Part shown: in pieces, positions 53,238-62,050 of the stretch
Layout: every line of letters begins with the position of its first letter
Numbering within the stretch: the stretch's first letter is position 1
Source: Planctomycetota bacterium
GTDB taxonomy: Bacteria > Planctomycetota > UBA1135 > UBA2386
Length of the DNA stretch: 64,000 bases
Reading direction: 5' to 3'
Assembly (NCBI GenBank): GCA_020638655.1
Contig: JACKIC010000002.1
Coordinates: forward strand, 124,001-188,000
Notes under the pieces: model-generated
The model's database searches: none
What the model was told of the DNA's origin: nothing
What the model saw: the letters and a program-made list of their open reading frames with translations, nothing else
Made by a program: the position numbers and the translations under genes

Positions 53238-53259
53238 CGACGAGGTGGCTTCCTCGTCG
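53238..53259 (+). promoter_or_regulatory. 8-bp hairpin in leader of RRM gene
   Basis: CGACGAGG, loop TGGCTT, CCTCGTCG. It lies 45 bases before ATG 53305 in the 217-base divergent region. TAACAT at about 53172 may be the promoter, giving a leader of over 100 bases. Confidence 0.45.
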
Positions 53260-53304
53260 GTCCGCCCGTGCCAGCTTGTTGTGCCGCGAGGAAGTCAGAC
53301 CTGC

Positions 53305-53919
53305 ATGGGCAAGAGACTCTACGTCGGGAACCTCCCTTACGACGCCGACGAAGCCGGGTTGCGCGAGCTGTTCGCCCAGGACGGCCGCGTCGTCGAGCGA
53401 GTGCACATCGTGCTCGATCGCGAGACCCAGAAGCCGCGCGGCTTCGCGTTCATCGAGATGGGCAGCGAGGAGCAGGCGCGCGCCGCGCTGGCCAGCCTCG
53501 ACGGCACGATGTTCGGCATGCGCAACCTGCGCATCAGCGAGGCCGAGGACCGGCGCCCAGGCGGTGCGGGCGGCCCCGGTGGTGGCGGGTTCGGTGGCGG
53601 CGCCGGCGGGCCGCGCGGCCCGCGGCCCGATCGCCCGACGGATCGCTCCGGGGATCGCCCGATGGGGCGGCCGGCGCCGGGTCCGCGGCAGGCGTCTGGT
53701 GACGGCGGTTCGTACGGCGGTGGCGGCGGCGGCGGCGGTGGTTGGGCCGACGACCGCGGCCCGCGCTTCGGCCCGGACGCCAAGCCCAAGCGGGAACGCG
53801 ACAAGGAATTCAGCAAGAAGCCCAAACGCCGCTTCGGCGACGACGGCGACGACGACTTCGGCGGCCGCCGGCGCGGGCATCGCTTCGACGACGACGACGG
53901 CGACGGCGACGACGAATAG
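53305..53919 (+). CDS. RNA-binding protein with one RRM and Gly/Arg/Asp-rich tail
   Basis: 204 residues. The single RRM occupies residues 3-82, with RNP2 KRLYVGNL at 3-10 and RNP1 RGFAFIEM at 45-52. The tail is Gly-rich, then has Pro/Arg/Asp repeats (DRPTDRSGDRP), a Gly run near 135-145, Lys/Arg-rich stretches and a terminal Asp-rich segment (DDDDGDGDDE). Bacterial Rbp proteins of cyanobacteria and planctomycetes have one RRM followed by a Gly-rich tail. An RNA chaperone or cold-stress role is known in the family; here it is inferred. The long leader with a hairpin suggests autoregulation. The acidic tail is unusual. Confidence 0.9.
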   Translation: MGKRLYVGNLPYDADEAGLRELFAQDGRVVERVHIVLDRETQKPRGFAFIEMGSEEQARAALASLDGTMFGMRNLRISEAEDRRPGGAGGPGGGGFGGGAGGPRGPRPDRPTDRSGDRPMGRPAPGPRQASGDGGSYGGGGGGGGGWADDRGPRFGPDAKPKRERDKEFSKKPKRRFGDDGDDDFGGRRRGHRFDDDDGDGDDE

Positions 53920-53979
53920 GCGCGTCCACTGGCGTCCCGGGTGGACCTTTGGGCGGTACTGGACAGCGCCGCCGTCCTG

Positions 53980-53985
53980 TAGTCC
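53980..53985 (+). promoter_or_regulatory. -10-like box TAGTCC upstream of TPR membrane gene
   Basis: It ends 12 bases before ATG 53998. It lacks the final T of TANNNT. Confidence 0.3.
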
Positions 53986-53997
53986 CTTTCGTCGCCG

Positions 53998-55662
53998 ATG
54001 AGCGACACCGCCGCGCCCTCTGTGCAGCCGCGCCCATGGATCATGGGGCGAACGGCGGACCTGCTGTTGTTCCTCGCGGCGCCGGTCTGGATCGTGCTCG
54101 CTTTTGCCGGCCTGCGTCAGGTCGTGGACAGCCGGACGCTGCAGTACTCGGTCATGGCGTTCGGGTCGCTGGGCCACAACCTGCCGGGCATGTTGCGCGC
54201 CTACGGGGATCGGGCGTTGTTCCGGCGCTTCCGCACCCGCTTCGTCGTCGCGCCGCTCGCCTTCGGCGCCGCCTCGGTGGCCTTCGCGTTGCGCGGCTCG
54301 GGCGGACTCCTGCTGATCGCCTATCTGTGGGCTGCGTGGCACGCGCTGATGCAGATGTACGGCTTCCTGCGCATCTACGACGCGCGCGTCGGCAGCACCG
54401 CGCCGCGCATCGCCCGGCTCGACCTCGCGATGTGCCTGGCCTGGTTCGTCGGCGCGATGATCTGCTCCGATGCGCGCGTGTACTACGTGCAGTCGCTCTG
54501 CGCCGAGTTCGGCGCGGCGCCGCTTTCCCCGGCGGCGTTGCACGGCGTGCGGGTCGCGGCCGTGGTCGTGATCGCAGCGCTGACGCTCTACTACTGCGTG
54601 GACCTGCTGCGTCGCTGGCGCGCCGGTGCGCCGATCAGTGGGCTCAAGCACCTGTTGTACGTGACCAGCATCGGCTTCTGGTGGTACGTGCACGTCGCGG
54701 TCGCCGACGTGCTGCTCGGGCTGATCATGTTCGAGGTGTTCCACGACGTGCAGTACCTCGCGATCGTCTGGGCGTTCAACCGCAGGCGCGCCGACACCGA
54801 TCCGGCGGCCGGTGCGTTCACGAGGATCCTGTTCCGCCGCAGCGGCGCGATGGTGCTGCTCTACGTCGGGCTGTGCCTGGCCTACGGCGGGCTGCTGCCG
54901 CTGACCTCCAGCTTCGAGCTCTCCACGTCGGGGCAGCTGGCGGTGGTCGTGTTCGTGCAGACCTCGGCGCTGTTGCACTACTACTTCGACGGCTTTCTGT
55001 GGAAGGTGCGCGAGCCGTCGACGCGCGCCGCGCTGGGCCTGCAGGCCGGCGGCGGCGGCGAACGGTTGGTGACGCGGCACGGCCTCAAGTGGCTCGGGCT
55101 CGCGGCGCCCGCGGCGGTCCTCTATCTGCTCGCGGTGCAGCCGGTCTCGGCGCAGGCCGCCGAGGCGTTGGCGGTCTCGACACCGGGTTCGGCCGAGGCC
55201 CAGATCGCGGTCGGCGTCGCGCGGCTCAGGTCGGATCGGCCAGGCGACGCGATCGTCGCGCTGCAGGCCGCGCTCGCCATCACGCCGGGGGACCCGGTCG
55301 CCGCGGACCACCTGGCCCATGCGCGGCTGCAGGCCGGGATCGGGGCGGTGCGCGCCGGTCGCATCGACGAAGCGCGTCGGCTGCTCGAGCTCGCCAGGCA
55401 GAGGATCCCGCTCGCCGCCGAAGAGACCGTCTTCATCGGGGAGCAACTGCGCATGCAGGGCAAGGGCGAGGACGCGATCGTGCACTACCGCGCCGCGCTG
55501 CTGATCGCACCCGATCTCGCGCCCGCGCACCTCAACCTCGCGCTGGCATTGCGCGATGCGGGGCGACGGACCGAAGCGCTCGAACACGCGCGGCGCGGGG
55601 CGCAGTTGTGGCCAGCCGATGCGAGGGCGCAGCAGCTGGTGCAGGAACTGCAGTCGCGCTGA
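53998..55662 (+). CDS. Polytopic membrane protein with C-terminal TPR domain
   Basis: 554 residues. Residues 15-395 contain about 10 hydrophobic segments, with a loop FGSLGHNLPGMLRAYGD and FEVFHDVQYLAIVWAFNRRR with His residues near the membrane. The C-terminal ~160 residues are Ala/Leu/Arg-rich TPR-like helices (AQIAVGVARLRSDRPGDAIV, LNLALALRDAGRRTEALEHA). The layout of a polytopic domain followed by TPR suggests a membrane scaffold or a transferase that recruits partners. No enzyme motif is recognised. It is transcribed with the RRM gene direction but has its own weak -10-like box. Confidence 0.7.
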   Translation: MSDTAAPSVQPRPWIMGRTADLLLFLAAPVWIVLAFAGLRQVVDSRTLQYSVMAFGSLGHNLPGMLRAYGDRALFRRFRTRFVVAPLAFGAASVAFALRGSGGLLLIAYLWAAWHALMQMYGFLRIYDARVGSTAPRIARLDLAMCLAWFVGAMICSDARVYYVQSLCAEFGAAPLSPAALHGVRVAAVVVIAALTLYYCVDLLRRWRAGAPISGLKHLLYVTSIGFWWYVHVAVADVLLGLIMFEVFHDVQYLAIVWAFNRRRADTDPAAGAFTRILFRRSGAMVLLYVGLCLAYGGLLPLTSSFELSTSGQLAVVVFVQTSALLHYYFDGFLWKVREPSTRAALGLQAGGGGERLVTRHGLKWLGLAAPAAVLYLLAVQPVSAQAAEALAVSTPGSAEAQIAVGVARLRSDRPGDAIVALQAALAITPGDPVAADHLAHARLQAGIGAVRAGRIDEARRLLELARQRIPLAAEETVFIGEQLRMQGKGEDAIVHYRAALLIAPDLAPAHLNLALALRDAGRRTEALEHARRGAQLWPADARAQQLVQELQSR

Positions 55663-55728
55663 GTCTGCGTTGGGTGGAGTCGGCGATGGATCGCAACTTT
55701 CTGTGCTGCGAATCCGGCAAACAAAAGT

Positions 55729-55744
55729 CACACCAGGAGGTGTG
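55729..55744 (+). repeat. 6-bp hairpin in AT-richer leader of PKD/LamG gene
   Basis: CACACC, loop AGGA, GGTGTG, preceded by CAAACAAAAGT, an A-rich run unusual for this genome. It is 107 bases before ATG 55851. It could be the 3' end of the TPR gene transcript or a leader element. Confidence 0.35.
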
Positions 55745-55850
55745 TAGGGGGGGCGGCAGGGCAGGGCATTGCTGCTACCGTCTCGCGCGCTACCACCCGA
55801 AGCTGCGCCCCCCCGCAGTTCTTCTTCCATCCAACCAGCAAAGGTCGTTC

Positions 55851-58112
55851 ATGCAACGCTCACTTTCCTCGCTTCTCGCCGTTGGCGCGCTCGCCGCTGC
55901 TGCCATCGGCCAGACGATCGTCGTGCCCGCCGGCTACGACGTCGTCACCGGCAACAGCAACAACTCGTTTCCCTGGAATCGTGGCGCGTCGAGCATGCGT
56001 CACCAGCAGATCTACGACTCCACGAACTTCACGTCGCAGAGCATCAACTACCCGGTGATCATCCAGGGGATGCGCATCCGACCCTACCCGGGTGCCACGA
56101 CGGTGACGTGGGCGGGTGGATCGTGGCCGAGCGTGCAGATCGACATGGCGTCGTGCCCGAACGACTACCTCACCCCGAGTGCGACGTTCGCGAGCAACCT
56201 GGGCCCGGACCTCACGACCGTGGCCAACGGTCCCGTCACCGTCACGGGCGGCGCGTGCCTCGGCACCGGCGTCATCGTGCCGTGGCACATCGACATCCCG
56301 TTCACGAACAACTTCCTCTACGACCCGACGTCGGGCGTCGACCTCACCGTCGACGTCTATCTCGACGGCACGGGCTGGTCCGGCACCAACCGCAGCGCCG
56401 ACGTCGTCAGCGGCGCCGCGGCCAACGCGCTCGGCACCCGCGTCTACTCGACCGCCGGCCTCACGGCGACCACGGGCACCATCGGCACCAACCACTCGGT
56501 CATCTGTGAGTTCACCTACGTGCCGGCCAACGGCCTGTTCGCCGGGTTCTCGGCGGACGTGACCAACGGCCTCTCGCCGCAGACCGTGAACTTCACGGAC
56601 AGCAGCTACAGCAGTGATCCGGGCGGCGTGCTCGGCTGGGCCTGGGACTTCGACGGCGACTCGGTCATCGACTCGACGCTGCAGAACCCGACCTTCGTCT
56701 ACGCCAACTGCGGCACCTACAACGTGTCGCTCACGGTCGTCGACGCCGCCCACCCGGCCGCGACCGAGACCAAGACGGGCTACATCACGATCGACGGGCT
56801 CAACCCGGACTTCACGGCGTCGACGAGCGGCGGCTTCGCGCCCGTGAACGTGCAGTTCACCGACACGACGACCGGTCCCGTGCTGGCGTGGCTGTGGGAC
56901 CTCGACGGCGACTCGGTCATCGACTCGAACCTCCAGAACCCCACCTGGGTCTACCCCACTCCCGGCAACTACACGGTCTCGCTGACCGTGATCAACGCCT
57001 GCAACAACCTCACGGTGACCAAGACCAACCTGGTGACCGTGCTCGCGCCCGGCACGGTCCCGGCGCCGCCCGAGGTGCTGCAGTACCAGCTCAACGAGGT
57101 GCGCGGCACGTCGGTCGCCAACACCGCGAGCACCCCGGCCGCGCCCGCGCAGGGCACGACCAACAACTCGACCTGGATGGCCGATCCGGGCCGCCCGCTG
57201 TTCAAGGGCAACGAAGCCGGCTTCGGCTGCATGGGCATGGGCACGACCGCCGCGGTCAGCTCGGGCTGGAACGTCAACGTCAGCGGCAGCTTCAGCGTGT
57301 CGTTCTGGCTCCGCAAGGATCCGGCCGCGGTCGCGAACCCGTTCGGCTACGCGTTCAGCGAAGGCACCTTCCGCGCCTTCGTGGGCGGCGCCGCCGGCAA
57401 CGGCATCACCTTCCGCGGCAGCTCGATCGGCAACGTCGACAGCAGCTTCACCGTCAACGGTGTCACCGGCGTGTGGAACCTCTACACCCTGGTGGTTGAC
57501 GATGCGGCGGGCACGGCGCTGTGGTACCAAGACGGCGTGGCGAGCACGACGGTCGCCAACTTCACGCCGAACACGTTCAGCTACACCGGCAACAACCTCA
57601 TCGTCGGCGCCTCGTCCGCGACCGCCGGCAGCGCGGTCACCACGGGCTATGACTTCGACGACTTCCGCTTCTACAGCCGTGCGTTGCTGCCGGCGGAAGT
57701 GTTGATCAACTCGTTGAGCGGTGAGAACGCGACCGCGGGCAGCGCGGGCACGTTCTGCGACGGCCCGGGCGGCACGCCGATCATCGGCGGCACGGGAGTG
57801 CCCTCGATCGGCAACGCAGGGTTCGCGGTGAACCTGTCGAACGCCGAGGACGCGCGGCTCGCCGCGCTGGTCTTCGGCTTCGGCCCGTCGGCGTTCGGCG
57901 TGTTCGACGTGTCGCCGTGGTTCGGCGTCGGCTGTGAGCTGCAGACCGACATCGTCGCCACGAACTTCCACGTGACCGCCAACAACGCGGCTTCGCAGGC
58001 GTTCGTGATCCCGCAGAACAACGCCTTCCAGGGCTTCCACGTCTACGGGCAGTGGTTGATCCTGGGCACGCAAGGCGCTGTGACGCGCCTGATGGACATC
58101 ACGATCCAGTGA
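55851..58112 (+). CDS. Exported PKD- and LamG-domain protein with shared C-terminal module
   Basis: 753 residues, signal peptide ending AAAAIGQ. Two PKD-like units follow: GFSADVTNGLSPQTVNFTDS with WAWDFDGDSVIDS near residue 265, and TSGGFAPVNVQFTDT with WLWDLDGDSVIDS near 350. A LamG/concanavalin-like domain runs from about 440 (QYQLNEVRGTSVANTA, SFSVSFWLRKDPA, LYTLVVDDAAGTALWYQDGV, DDFRFYSRALLPAEV). The C-terminal ~120 residues start at GTFCDGPGG and end RLMDITIQ. It is a probable cell-surface or extracellular adhesive/carbohydrate-binding protein. A strong terminator follows at 58164. Confidence 0.88.
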   Translation: MQRSLSSLLAVGALAAAAIGQTIVVPAGYDVVTGNSNNSFPWNRGASSMRHQQIYDSTNFTSQSINYPVIIQGMRIRPYPGATTVTWAGGSWPSVQIDMASCPNDYLTPSATFASNLGPDLTTVANGPVTVTGGACLGTGVIVPWHIDIPFTNNFLYDPTSGVDLTVDVYLDGTGWSGTNRSADVVSGAAANALGTRVYSTAGLTATTGTIGTNHSVICEFTYVPANGLFAGFSADVTNGLSPQTVNFTDSSYSSDPGGVLGWAWDFDGDSVIDSTLQNPTFVYANCGTYNVSLTVVDAAHPAATETKTGYITIDGLNPDFTASTSGGFAPVNVQFTDTTTGPVLAWLWDLDGDSVIDSNLQNPTWVYPTPGNYTVSLTVINACNNLTVTKTNLVTVLAPGTVPAPPEVLQYQLNEVRGTSVANTASTPAAPAQGTTNNSTWMADPGRPLFKGNEAGFGCMGMGTTAAVSSGWNVNVSGSFSVSFWLRKDPAAVANPFGYAFSEGTFRAFVGGAAGNGITFRGSSIGNVDSSFTVNGVTGVWNLYTLVVDDAAGTALWYQDGVASTTVANFTPNTFSYTGNNLIVGASSATAGSAVTTGYDFDDFRFYSRALLPAEVLINSLSGENATAGSAGTFCDGPGGTPIIGGTGVPSIGNAGFAVNLSNAEDARLAALVFGFGPSAFGVFDVSPWFGVGCELQTDIVATNFHVTANNAASQAFVIPQNNAFQGFHVYGQWLILGTQGAVTRLMDITIQ

Positions 58113-58162
58113 TGTCACCGGGCACGACCCGCGCGGCAACAGCTGCGCGGGCAGCCCTCGAG

Positions 58163-58193
58163 AGAGGCCGCTCCCCGCACGGGAGCGGCCTCT
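58163..58193. terminator. Bidirectional Rho-independent-type terminator
   Basis: GAGGCCGCTCCC, loop CGCAC, then the exact reverse complement: 12 perfect pairs extended by an A-T pair, followed by TTCTTGTT on the plus strand. It lies between the convergent PKD/LamG and alcohol dehydrogenase genes. Confidence 0.85.
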
Positions 58194-58219
58194 TCTTGTT
58201 GGTGGCCGCAGATGCTCCC

Positions 58220-59275
58220 TCAGCGCTGGTCCGGCACCAGCAGCACCTTGGTGCAGCGGTCGAGCTTGCGCTCGAACAGCGAGTAGCCGTGCGCGGCGTC
58301 CGCCAGCGGCAGCCGGTGCGAGATCAGCGCCGCGAGGTCCAGGTCGCCGCGCCGCAGCCGCGCCAGCAGCTCCGGCATCAGCGCGCGCACGGGCGCGCGG
58401 CCGGTGCGGTAGGTGAGGTTCTTGTCGTAGAGCTGGCCCGGTCGCAGCGCGAACGCGGGTTCGTTGTGCACGCCGGGCACGCTCAGCGTGCCGCCGTTGC
58501 GCGCCAGCCGCCACGCCAGGGCGGTCGCGTCGGCGTGGCCGACCGCCTCGATGACCACGTCGGCGCCGCGGCCGCCGGTGGCCGCGCGCACGGCGGCGTC
58601 GACGTCCTGGGCCGAGTGGTCGAGCGGCACGCCGCCGAAGCGGGCCGCGAGCTCGAGTCGCTCGGGGACGGAGTCGACGCCGAACACCGCGCCGGCGCCT
58701 CGTTCCTTGCTGCCGAGCAGCGCGCACAGGCCGATGGGACCCAGGCCGATCACGACCACCACGTCACCTGCGCCCACCTCGCCCTGCGCGGCGGCGTGAA
58801 AGCCGGTGGCCAGCACGTCGCCGGCGAGCAGCGCTGGCTCGAGACCGACGTCGGCGGGCACTGCGACGAGCGACGCGTCGGCGTGCGGTACCCGCACGAG
58901 TTCGGCCTGTCCACCCTGCAGGCCGCGGCCGTCCTGCACCCAGCCGAACAGCTGGCTGTCCTGGCAGCGGCTGGTGAGGCCGCGCTGACAGAACCAGCAG
59001 GCGCCGCAGCAGCTGCTGAACGGGCTGACGACGCGGTCGCCGCGCCGGTGTCGCTGCACGGCGGCGCCGACCGCGGTGATGGTGCCCAGGAACTCGTGGC
59101 CGAGCACGGTGCCCGGATCGAGGCCGGCCTCGACGCCGCGGTAGACGTGCAGATCCGAGCCGCAGATGGCCGCGAGCTCGACGCGCACGATCGCGTCGGT
59201 CGGGGCTTCGAGCACGGGATCGGTCACCTCGACGCAGGCGACCTCGAACGGCGAACGGAAGGTGACGGCGTGCAT
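58220..59275 (-). CDS. Zinc-dependent alcohol dehydrogenase (MDR family)
   Basis: 351 residues. The catalytic zinc region is ICGSDLHVYRG then LGHEFLG near residue 60. The structural-zinc loop has Cys at SSCCGACWFCQRGLTSRC near 87-104. The Rossmann motif is VVVVIGLGPIGLCALLGSKE near 173-192, and GRGADVVIEAVG follows. This is the standard medium-chain dehydrogenase pattern, similar to glutathione-independent formaldehyde or threonine dehydrogenase subgroups. Substrate unknown. A TAGCGT at 59300-59305 could be a -10 box, with a leader of about 24 bases. Confidence 0.92.
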   Translation of the reverse strand: MHAVTFRSPFEVACVEVTDPVLEAPTDAIVRVELAAICGSDLHVYRGVEAGLDPGTVLGHEFLGTITAVGAAVQRHRRGDRVVSPFSSCCGACWFCQRGLTSRCQDSQLFGWVQDGRGLQGGQAELVRVPHADASLVAVPADVGLEPALLAGDVLATGFHAAAQGEVGAGDVVVVIGLGPIGLCALLGSKERGAGAVFGVDSVPERLELAARFGGVPLDHSAQDVDAAVRAATGGRGADVVIEAVGHADATALAWRLARNGGTLSVPGVHNEPAFALRPGQLYDKNLTYRTGRAPVRALMPELLARLRRGDLDLAALISHRLPLADAAHGYSLFERKLDRCTKVLLVPDQR

Positions 59276-59392
59276 GGCGGGTCAGGGATGATCCGCCCAA
59301 CGCTAGCCGGTGCCACGGGGAACTGCTGGCTTTGATGGGGGCGGCGGCGCATCGGCTTGCATCGACCGCGGCAGCTGCCGATCCTTGCCGCG

Positions 59393-59833
59393 ATGAGCGA
59401 CTGCGAGCGACGCAACTTCTTCCGTGCCGGTGCCCTGGCCTTCCTGATCGCCGGTGCGGCCGCCTGCGGGAGCGAGGCCGCCACCGACCCGAACAGCAGC
59501 GAGATCTCGTGGAGCTACGGGCCGACCAACGGCGGCGCGACCGCCGTGCATACCAAGGGCGCCGGCAAGGACGGGCCGCCCATCGCCGTGGGGTGGAAGT
59601 TCCGGCTGCTCGACGGCAAGCGCCTCACGGTGCAGCCGTACGAACTCGCCAAGACCCATGCGCTGTTCGGCAAGGTGGAGATGAACATCGGTCTGTTCGA
59701 CAAGACCGGCAAGCAGATCGGCACGGTGCGCTCGGGTCTGGTCGAGGCGCAGGGGGCCAGCTTCTCGTTCGACCTCGAAGAAGACGTGGCCAGCCGGCTC
59801 TGGGACGTCGTGATCTGGTTCTGCAAGCCCTGA
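59393..59833 (+). CDS. Small lipoprotein, unassigned
   Basis: 146 residues from ATG 59393. The signal is Tat-like in part (CERRNFFRAGALAFLIAGAAAC): a twin Arg followed by Asn-Phe-Phe, then a lipobox Cys. The mature part has a beta-rich pattern (ISWSYGPTNGGATAVHTKG, VGWKFRLLDGKRLTVQPY, FSFDLEEDVASRLWDVVIW). No family is recognised. The in-frame ATG at 59357 adds 12 residues before the Arg motif; the later start fits a signal better. It is followed by a convergent radical SAM gene. Confidence 0.65.
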   Translation: MSDCERRNFFRAGALAFLIAGAAACGSEAATDPNSSEISWSYGPTNGGATAVHTKGAGKDGPPIAVGWKFRLLDGKRLTVQPYELAKTHALFGKVEMNIGLFDKTGKQIGTVRSGLVEAQGASFSFDLEEDVASRLWDVVIWFCKP

Positions 59834-59834
59834 G

Positions 59835-59867
59835 GCCCGCGGCGCGGCTCCCGCGTCGCGCCTGGGC
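59835..59867. terminator. Imperfect hairpin between convergent genes
   Basis: GCCC pairs with GGGC, and GGCGCG with CGCGCC, separated by small internal loops. It lies between the stops at 59833 and 59868. Confidence 0.4.
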
Positions 59868-60782
59868 TCACATGTAGTAACCCGTGCAGGTCCGGCACAG
59901 GTCGATGTCGTCCTTGCGGCCTTCGCCGAACAGCTGCAGCATGCGCTGGCGCTTGGACGAGTGGTAGATCTCGCGGATCGTGCTCTGCGTCACGTTGCCG
60001 ATCACGCCGCGTGAATTGAGATCGGCGCAGCACACGGTGGCGTCGCCGTTGGGCAGGAACACCATGTCCTTGATCAGGAAGTAGCACGTCTTGCCCTTGC
60101 TGACCTTGGCGTGGTACTTGTAGTCGCGGTCGTTGACGCCCAGCTCGGCGCTGCCGTCCCAGTTGTGGGGGAAACGCAGCGAGACGTCGTCGATGCGCGC
60201 GAACAGCGCGCGGAACTCGGGTTCCATCCAGTCCTGCGTCAGGGTCTTCTCCGGCGCGACGATGCAGATCACGCCGGTGCGCAGCTTGCGCGCCGAACGT
60301 TCGTTGGCGTCGAGGAAGCGGTGGATGTTGTCGCGGATCTGTGCCCAGCGGGCCGGCTTGCGCAGTTCCTCGAACTCGGCCTGCGTGCCGCCGTCGACGC
60401 TGAAGCGGATCACGTCGATCGCGCCCGAGTCGAGGATCGCGCGCGTGCGCGCCTCGTTGAGGGCGCCGGCGTTGGTGAGCAGGTTGATGATGGGCAGCCG
60501 CTCCTTGCGCGCGGCGATCACCGCGAACATGCCCGGCAGGTCGGGGTGCAGCAGGGTCTCCCCTGCGTTGTGCAGCTCGATGCGCTTGAGGTTGATGCCC
60601 GGGTCGGCGACGACCTCGTCCAGGACCTTGGCGAGCAGCTCGGCGGGCATCACCTGCTTGGGCTTGTCGTGGTCGAGCGAGCACCACTTGCAGCGCAGAT
60701 TGCAGTGGGAGGCGAACTCGAGGTTGATCCACTCGAGGGTGAGCGGTCCGTCCGGCTTGGGGTCGGTCTGGTTCAAGGGCAT
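59868..60782 (-). CDS. Radical SAM protein with C-terminal SPASM-like Cys motif
   Basis: 304 residues. The CxxxCxxC cluster is Cys27, Cys31 and Cys34 in HCNLRCKWCSLDHDKP. IELHNAGETLLHPDLPGM holds the GGE-equivalent, and VIRFSVDGGTQAEFEELRKP is family-like. Near the C-terminus ATVCCADLNSRGVIGNVTQS and DLCRTCTGYYM supply the extra cysteines of a SPASM-like auxiliary cluster. Such enzymes modify peptides or proteins. No substrate peptide gene is obvious next to it. The start at 60782 gives MPLNQTDPKPDGPLTLEWIN; a TACCGT at about 60806-60811 may be a -10 box. Confidence 0.88.
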   Translation of the reverse strand: MPLNQTDPKPDGPLTLEWINLEFASHCNLRCKWCSLDHDKPKQVMPAELLAKVLDEVVADPGINLKRIELHNAGETLLHPDLPGMFAVIAARKERLPIINLLTNAGALNEARTRAILDSGAIDVIRFSVDGGTQAEFEELRKPARWAQIRDNIHRFLDANERSARKLRTGVICIVAPEKTLTQDWMEPEFRALFARIDDVSLRFPHNWDGSAELGVNDRDYKYHAKVSKGKTCYFLIKDMVFLPNGDATVCCADLNSRGVIGNVTQSTIREIYHSSKRQRMLQLFGEGRKDDIDLCRTCTGYYM

Positions 60783-60955
60783 GAGGCGGCGGTGCGGGAG
60801 CGACGACGGTAACAACTCGCCGCGGCCGGGGCCACGCGCGGCGCGCTGCTTCGCCGGCGACGGCCGCGCACGCGCACGAAGAGCGCGACGCCCGCTATAA
60901 CGACACCGGCAGCGTCGGCTGCCGTCCCGCTCGCCTTCGAGGTCGCGCCACTGCC

Positions 60956-61936
60956 ATGATGACGTCACACACCCTGCTCGCTGCCAGTCTGCTCGCCGTG
61001 ACCCTCGCTGCCCAGGGGGACGCAACCAAGAGTGACGCGTCCACGCCGCAGCAGCGCCGTTCGCTCGCCGACGGTCTGGTGCGCGAACTCGTGGAGAGCC
61101 AGCGCATGCGGCCGCCGCGCTGCGACGCGGGCCTCGAACTCGCCGCCGGCGACAGGCCGCTGGCCCTGCTGGTGCGGCGCGCGGACGGCTCGCTCGAGGT
61201 GCGGGCGCTGCAGCGCGGGCTCGGCGATCACGGCGAGGCCCCGGCGATCGCGCAGGCGACGGTCCCGGACGAGGTCGAAGAGGGCGCCGCGGCGGCGCCG
61301 GCGGGAAAGGACAAGGGCAAGGACAAGGGGGCGGACGGCCGCGCGCCGAAGAAGGTCGAGCTCGCGCGGCTCGAACTCCGGCTCGCCAAGCCGGGCGCCG
61401 GCAAAGAAGGGGAGCCGGTGCGCCGCGACCTCGTGATCGGTACCGGCCTGGTCGCGGAGCGCCTGCGCGGTGAGCAGCTCGATCGCGCCGCGCTGGCCGG
61501 GCTGCTCGCCGAGTTGTGCGCCGCGACCAAGGACTCCGCCGCGGCGGGGCAGTTGCTCGTCGATGCGCACCCCGAGGTCGCCTACCAGGACGTGCTGACC
61601 ACGGCCGAACTCGCGCGCGCGGCGGGGTTCACCAGCGTCTTCTTCGGCGGGATCGCCAGCGGCCTGCGGCAACTGTCGGCGGAGGACCGGCAGGTCGTGC
61701 TCGACATGCCCGCCGACCTCGGCTGGAAGGTGCAGCGCAAGCTCAACGGCGTGGTCCCGATCCACGACGGCGAGGTGCTCGTGCTCGTCGACGGCCCCGC
61801 GCAGTGGGGCGACATCGCGCCGATCTACGTGTTGTGCGCGAAGGCCGGCGTCTGGCGCATCTCGCTGGTCGGCCAGAAGGACATGGCGACGCGCTTCAAG
61901 GTGCCGACGAACCTGCCCATCGATCGCGGTCAGTGA
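60956..61936 (+). CDS. Exported protein with duplicated ExbD/TolR-like segments
   Basis: 326 residues, signal peptide ending TLAAQGD. The middle contains a Lys/Asp/Gly-rich linker (AGKDKGKDKGADGR). LLVDAHPEVAYQDVLTTAEL and ARAAGFTSVFFGG match the ExbD/TolR periplasmic domain pattern (valued acid near V-Y-Q/D, then AG...V.F), and VLVLVDGPAQWGDIAPIYVL and AKAGVWRISLVG repeat it. No membrane anchor like that of ExbD is present, so it is not an ExbD itself. Twin Tol/ExbD-like domains in a soluble exported protein are unusual. TATAAC at 60896-60901 is a possible -10 box. Confidence 0.6.
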   Translation: MMTSHTLLAASLLAVTLAAQGDATKSDASTPQQRRSLADGLVRELVESQRMRPPRCDAGLELAAGDRPLALLVRRADGSLEVRALQRGLGDHGEAPAIAQATVPDEVEEGAAAAPAGKDKGKDKGADGRAPKKVELARLELRLAKPGAGKEGEPVRRDLVIGTGLVAERLRGEQLDRAALAGLLAELCAATKDSAAAGQLLVDAHPEVAYQDVLTTAELARAAGFTSVFFGGIASGLRQLSAEDRQVVLDMPADLGWKVQRKLNGVVPIHDGEVLVLVDGPAQWGDIAPIYVLCAKAGVWRISLVGQKDMATRFKVPTNLPIDRGQ

Positions 61937-62050
61937 CGGCTCGGGCGGCTTGACACGGCGGCGGCATGCGGGGAACGTGGCGCCGCGGGTTCTGGGCGTC
62001 AGGAACCGCGGTCGGTTCCGACTCTCTGGTGCGCGAAGGAGCATGCGCCG

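Noticed and set aside
53742..58112. A single open frame running from the RRM gene into the PKD/LamG protein
   Set aside because: The first ~700 codons are shadow sequence across the RRM tail and TPR gene. The signal peptide at 55851 marks the true start.
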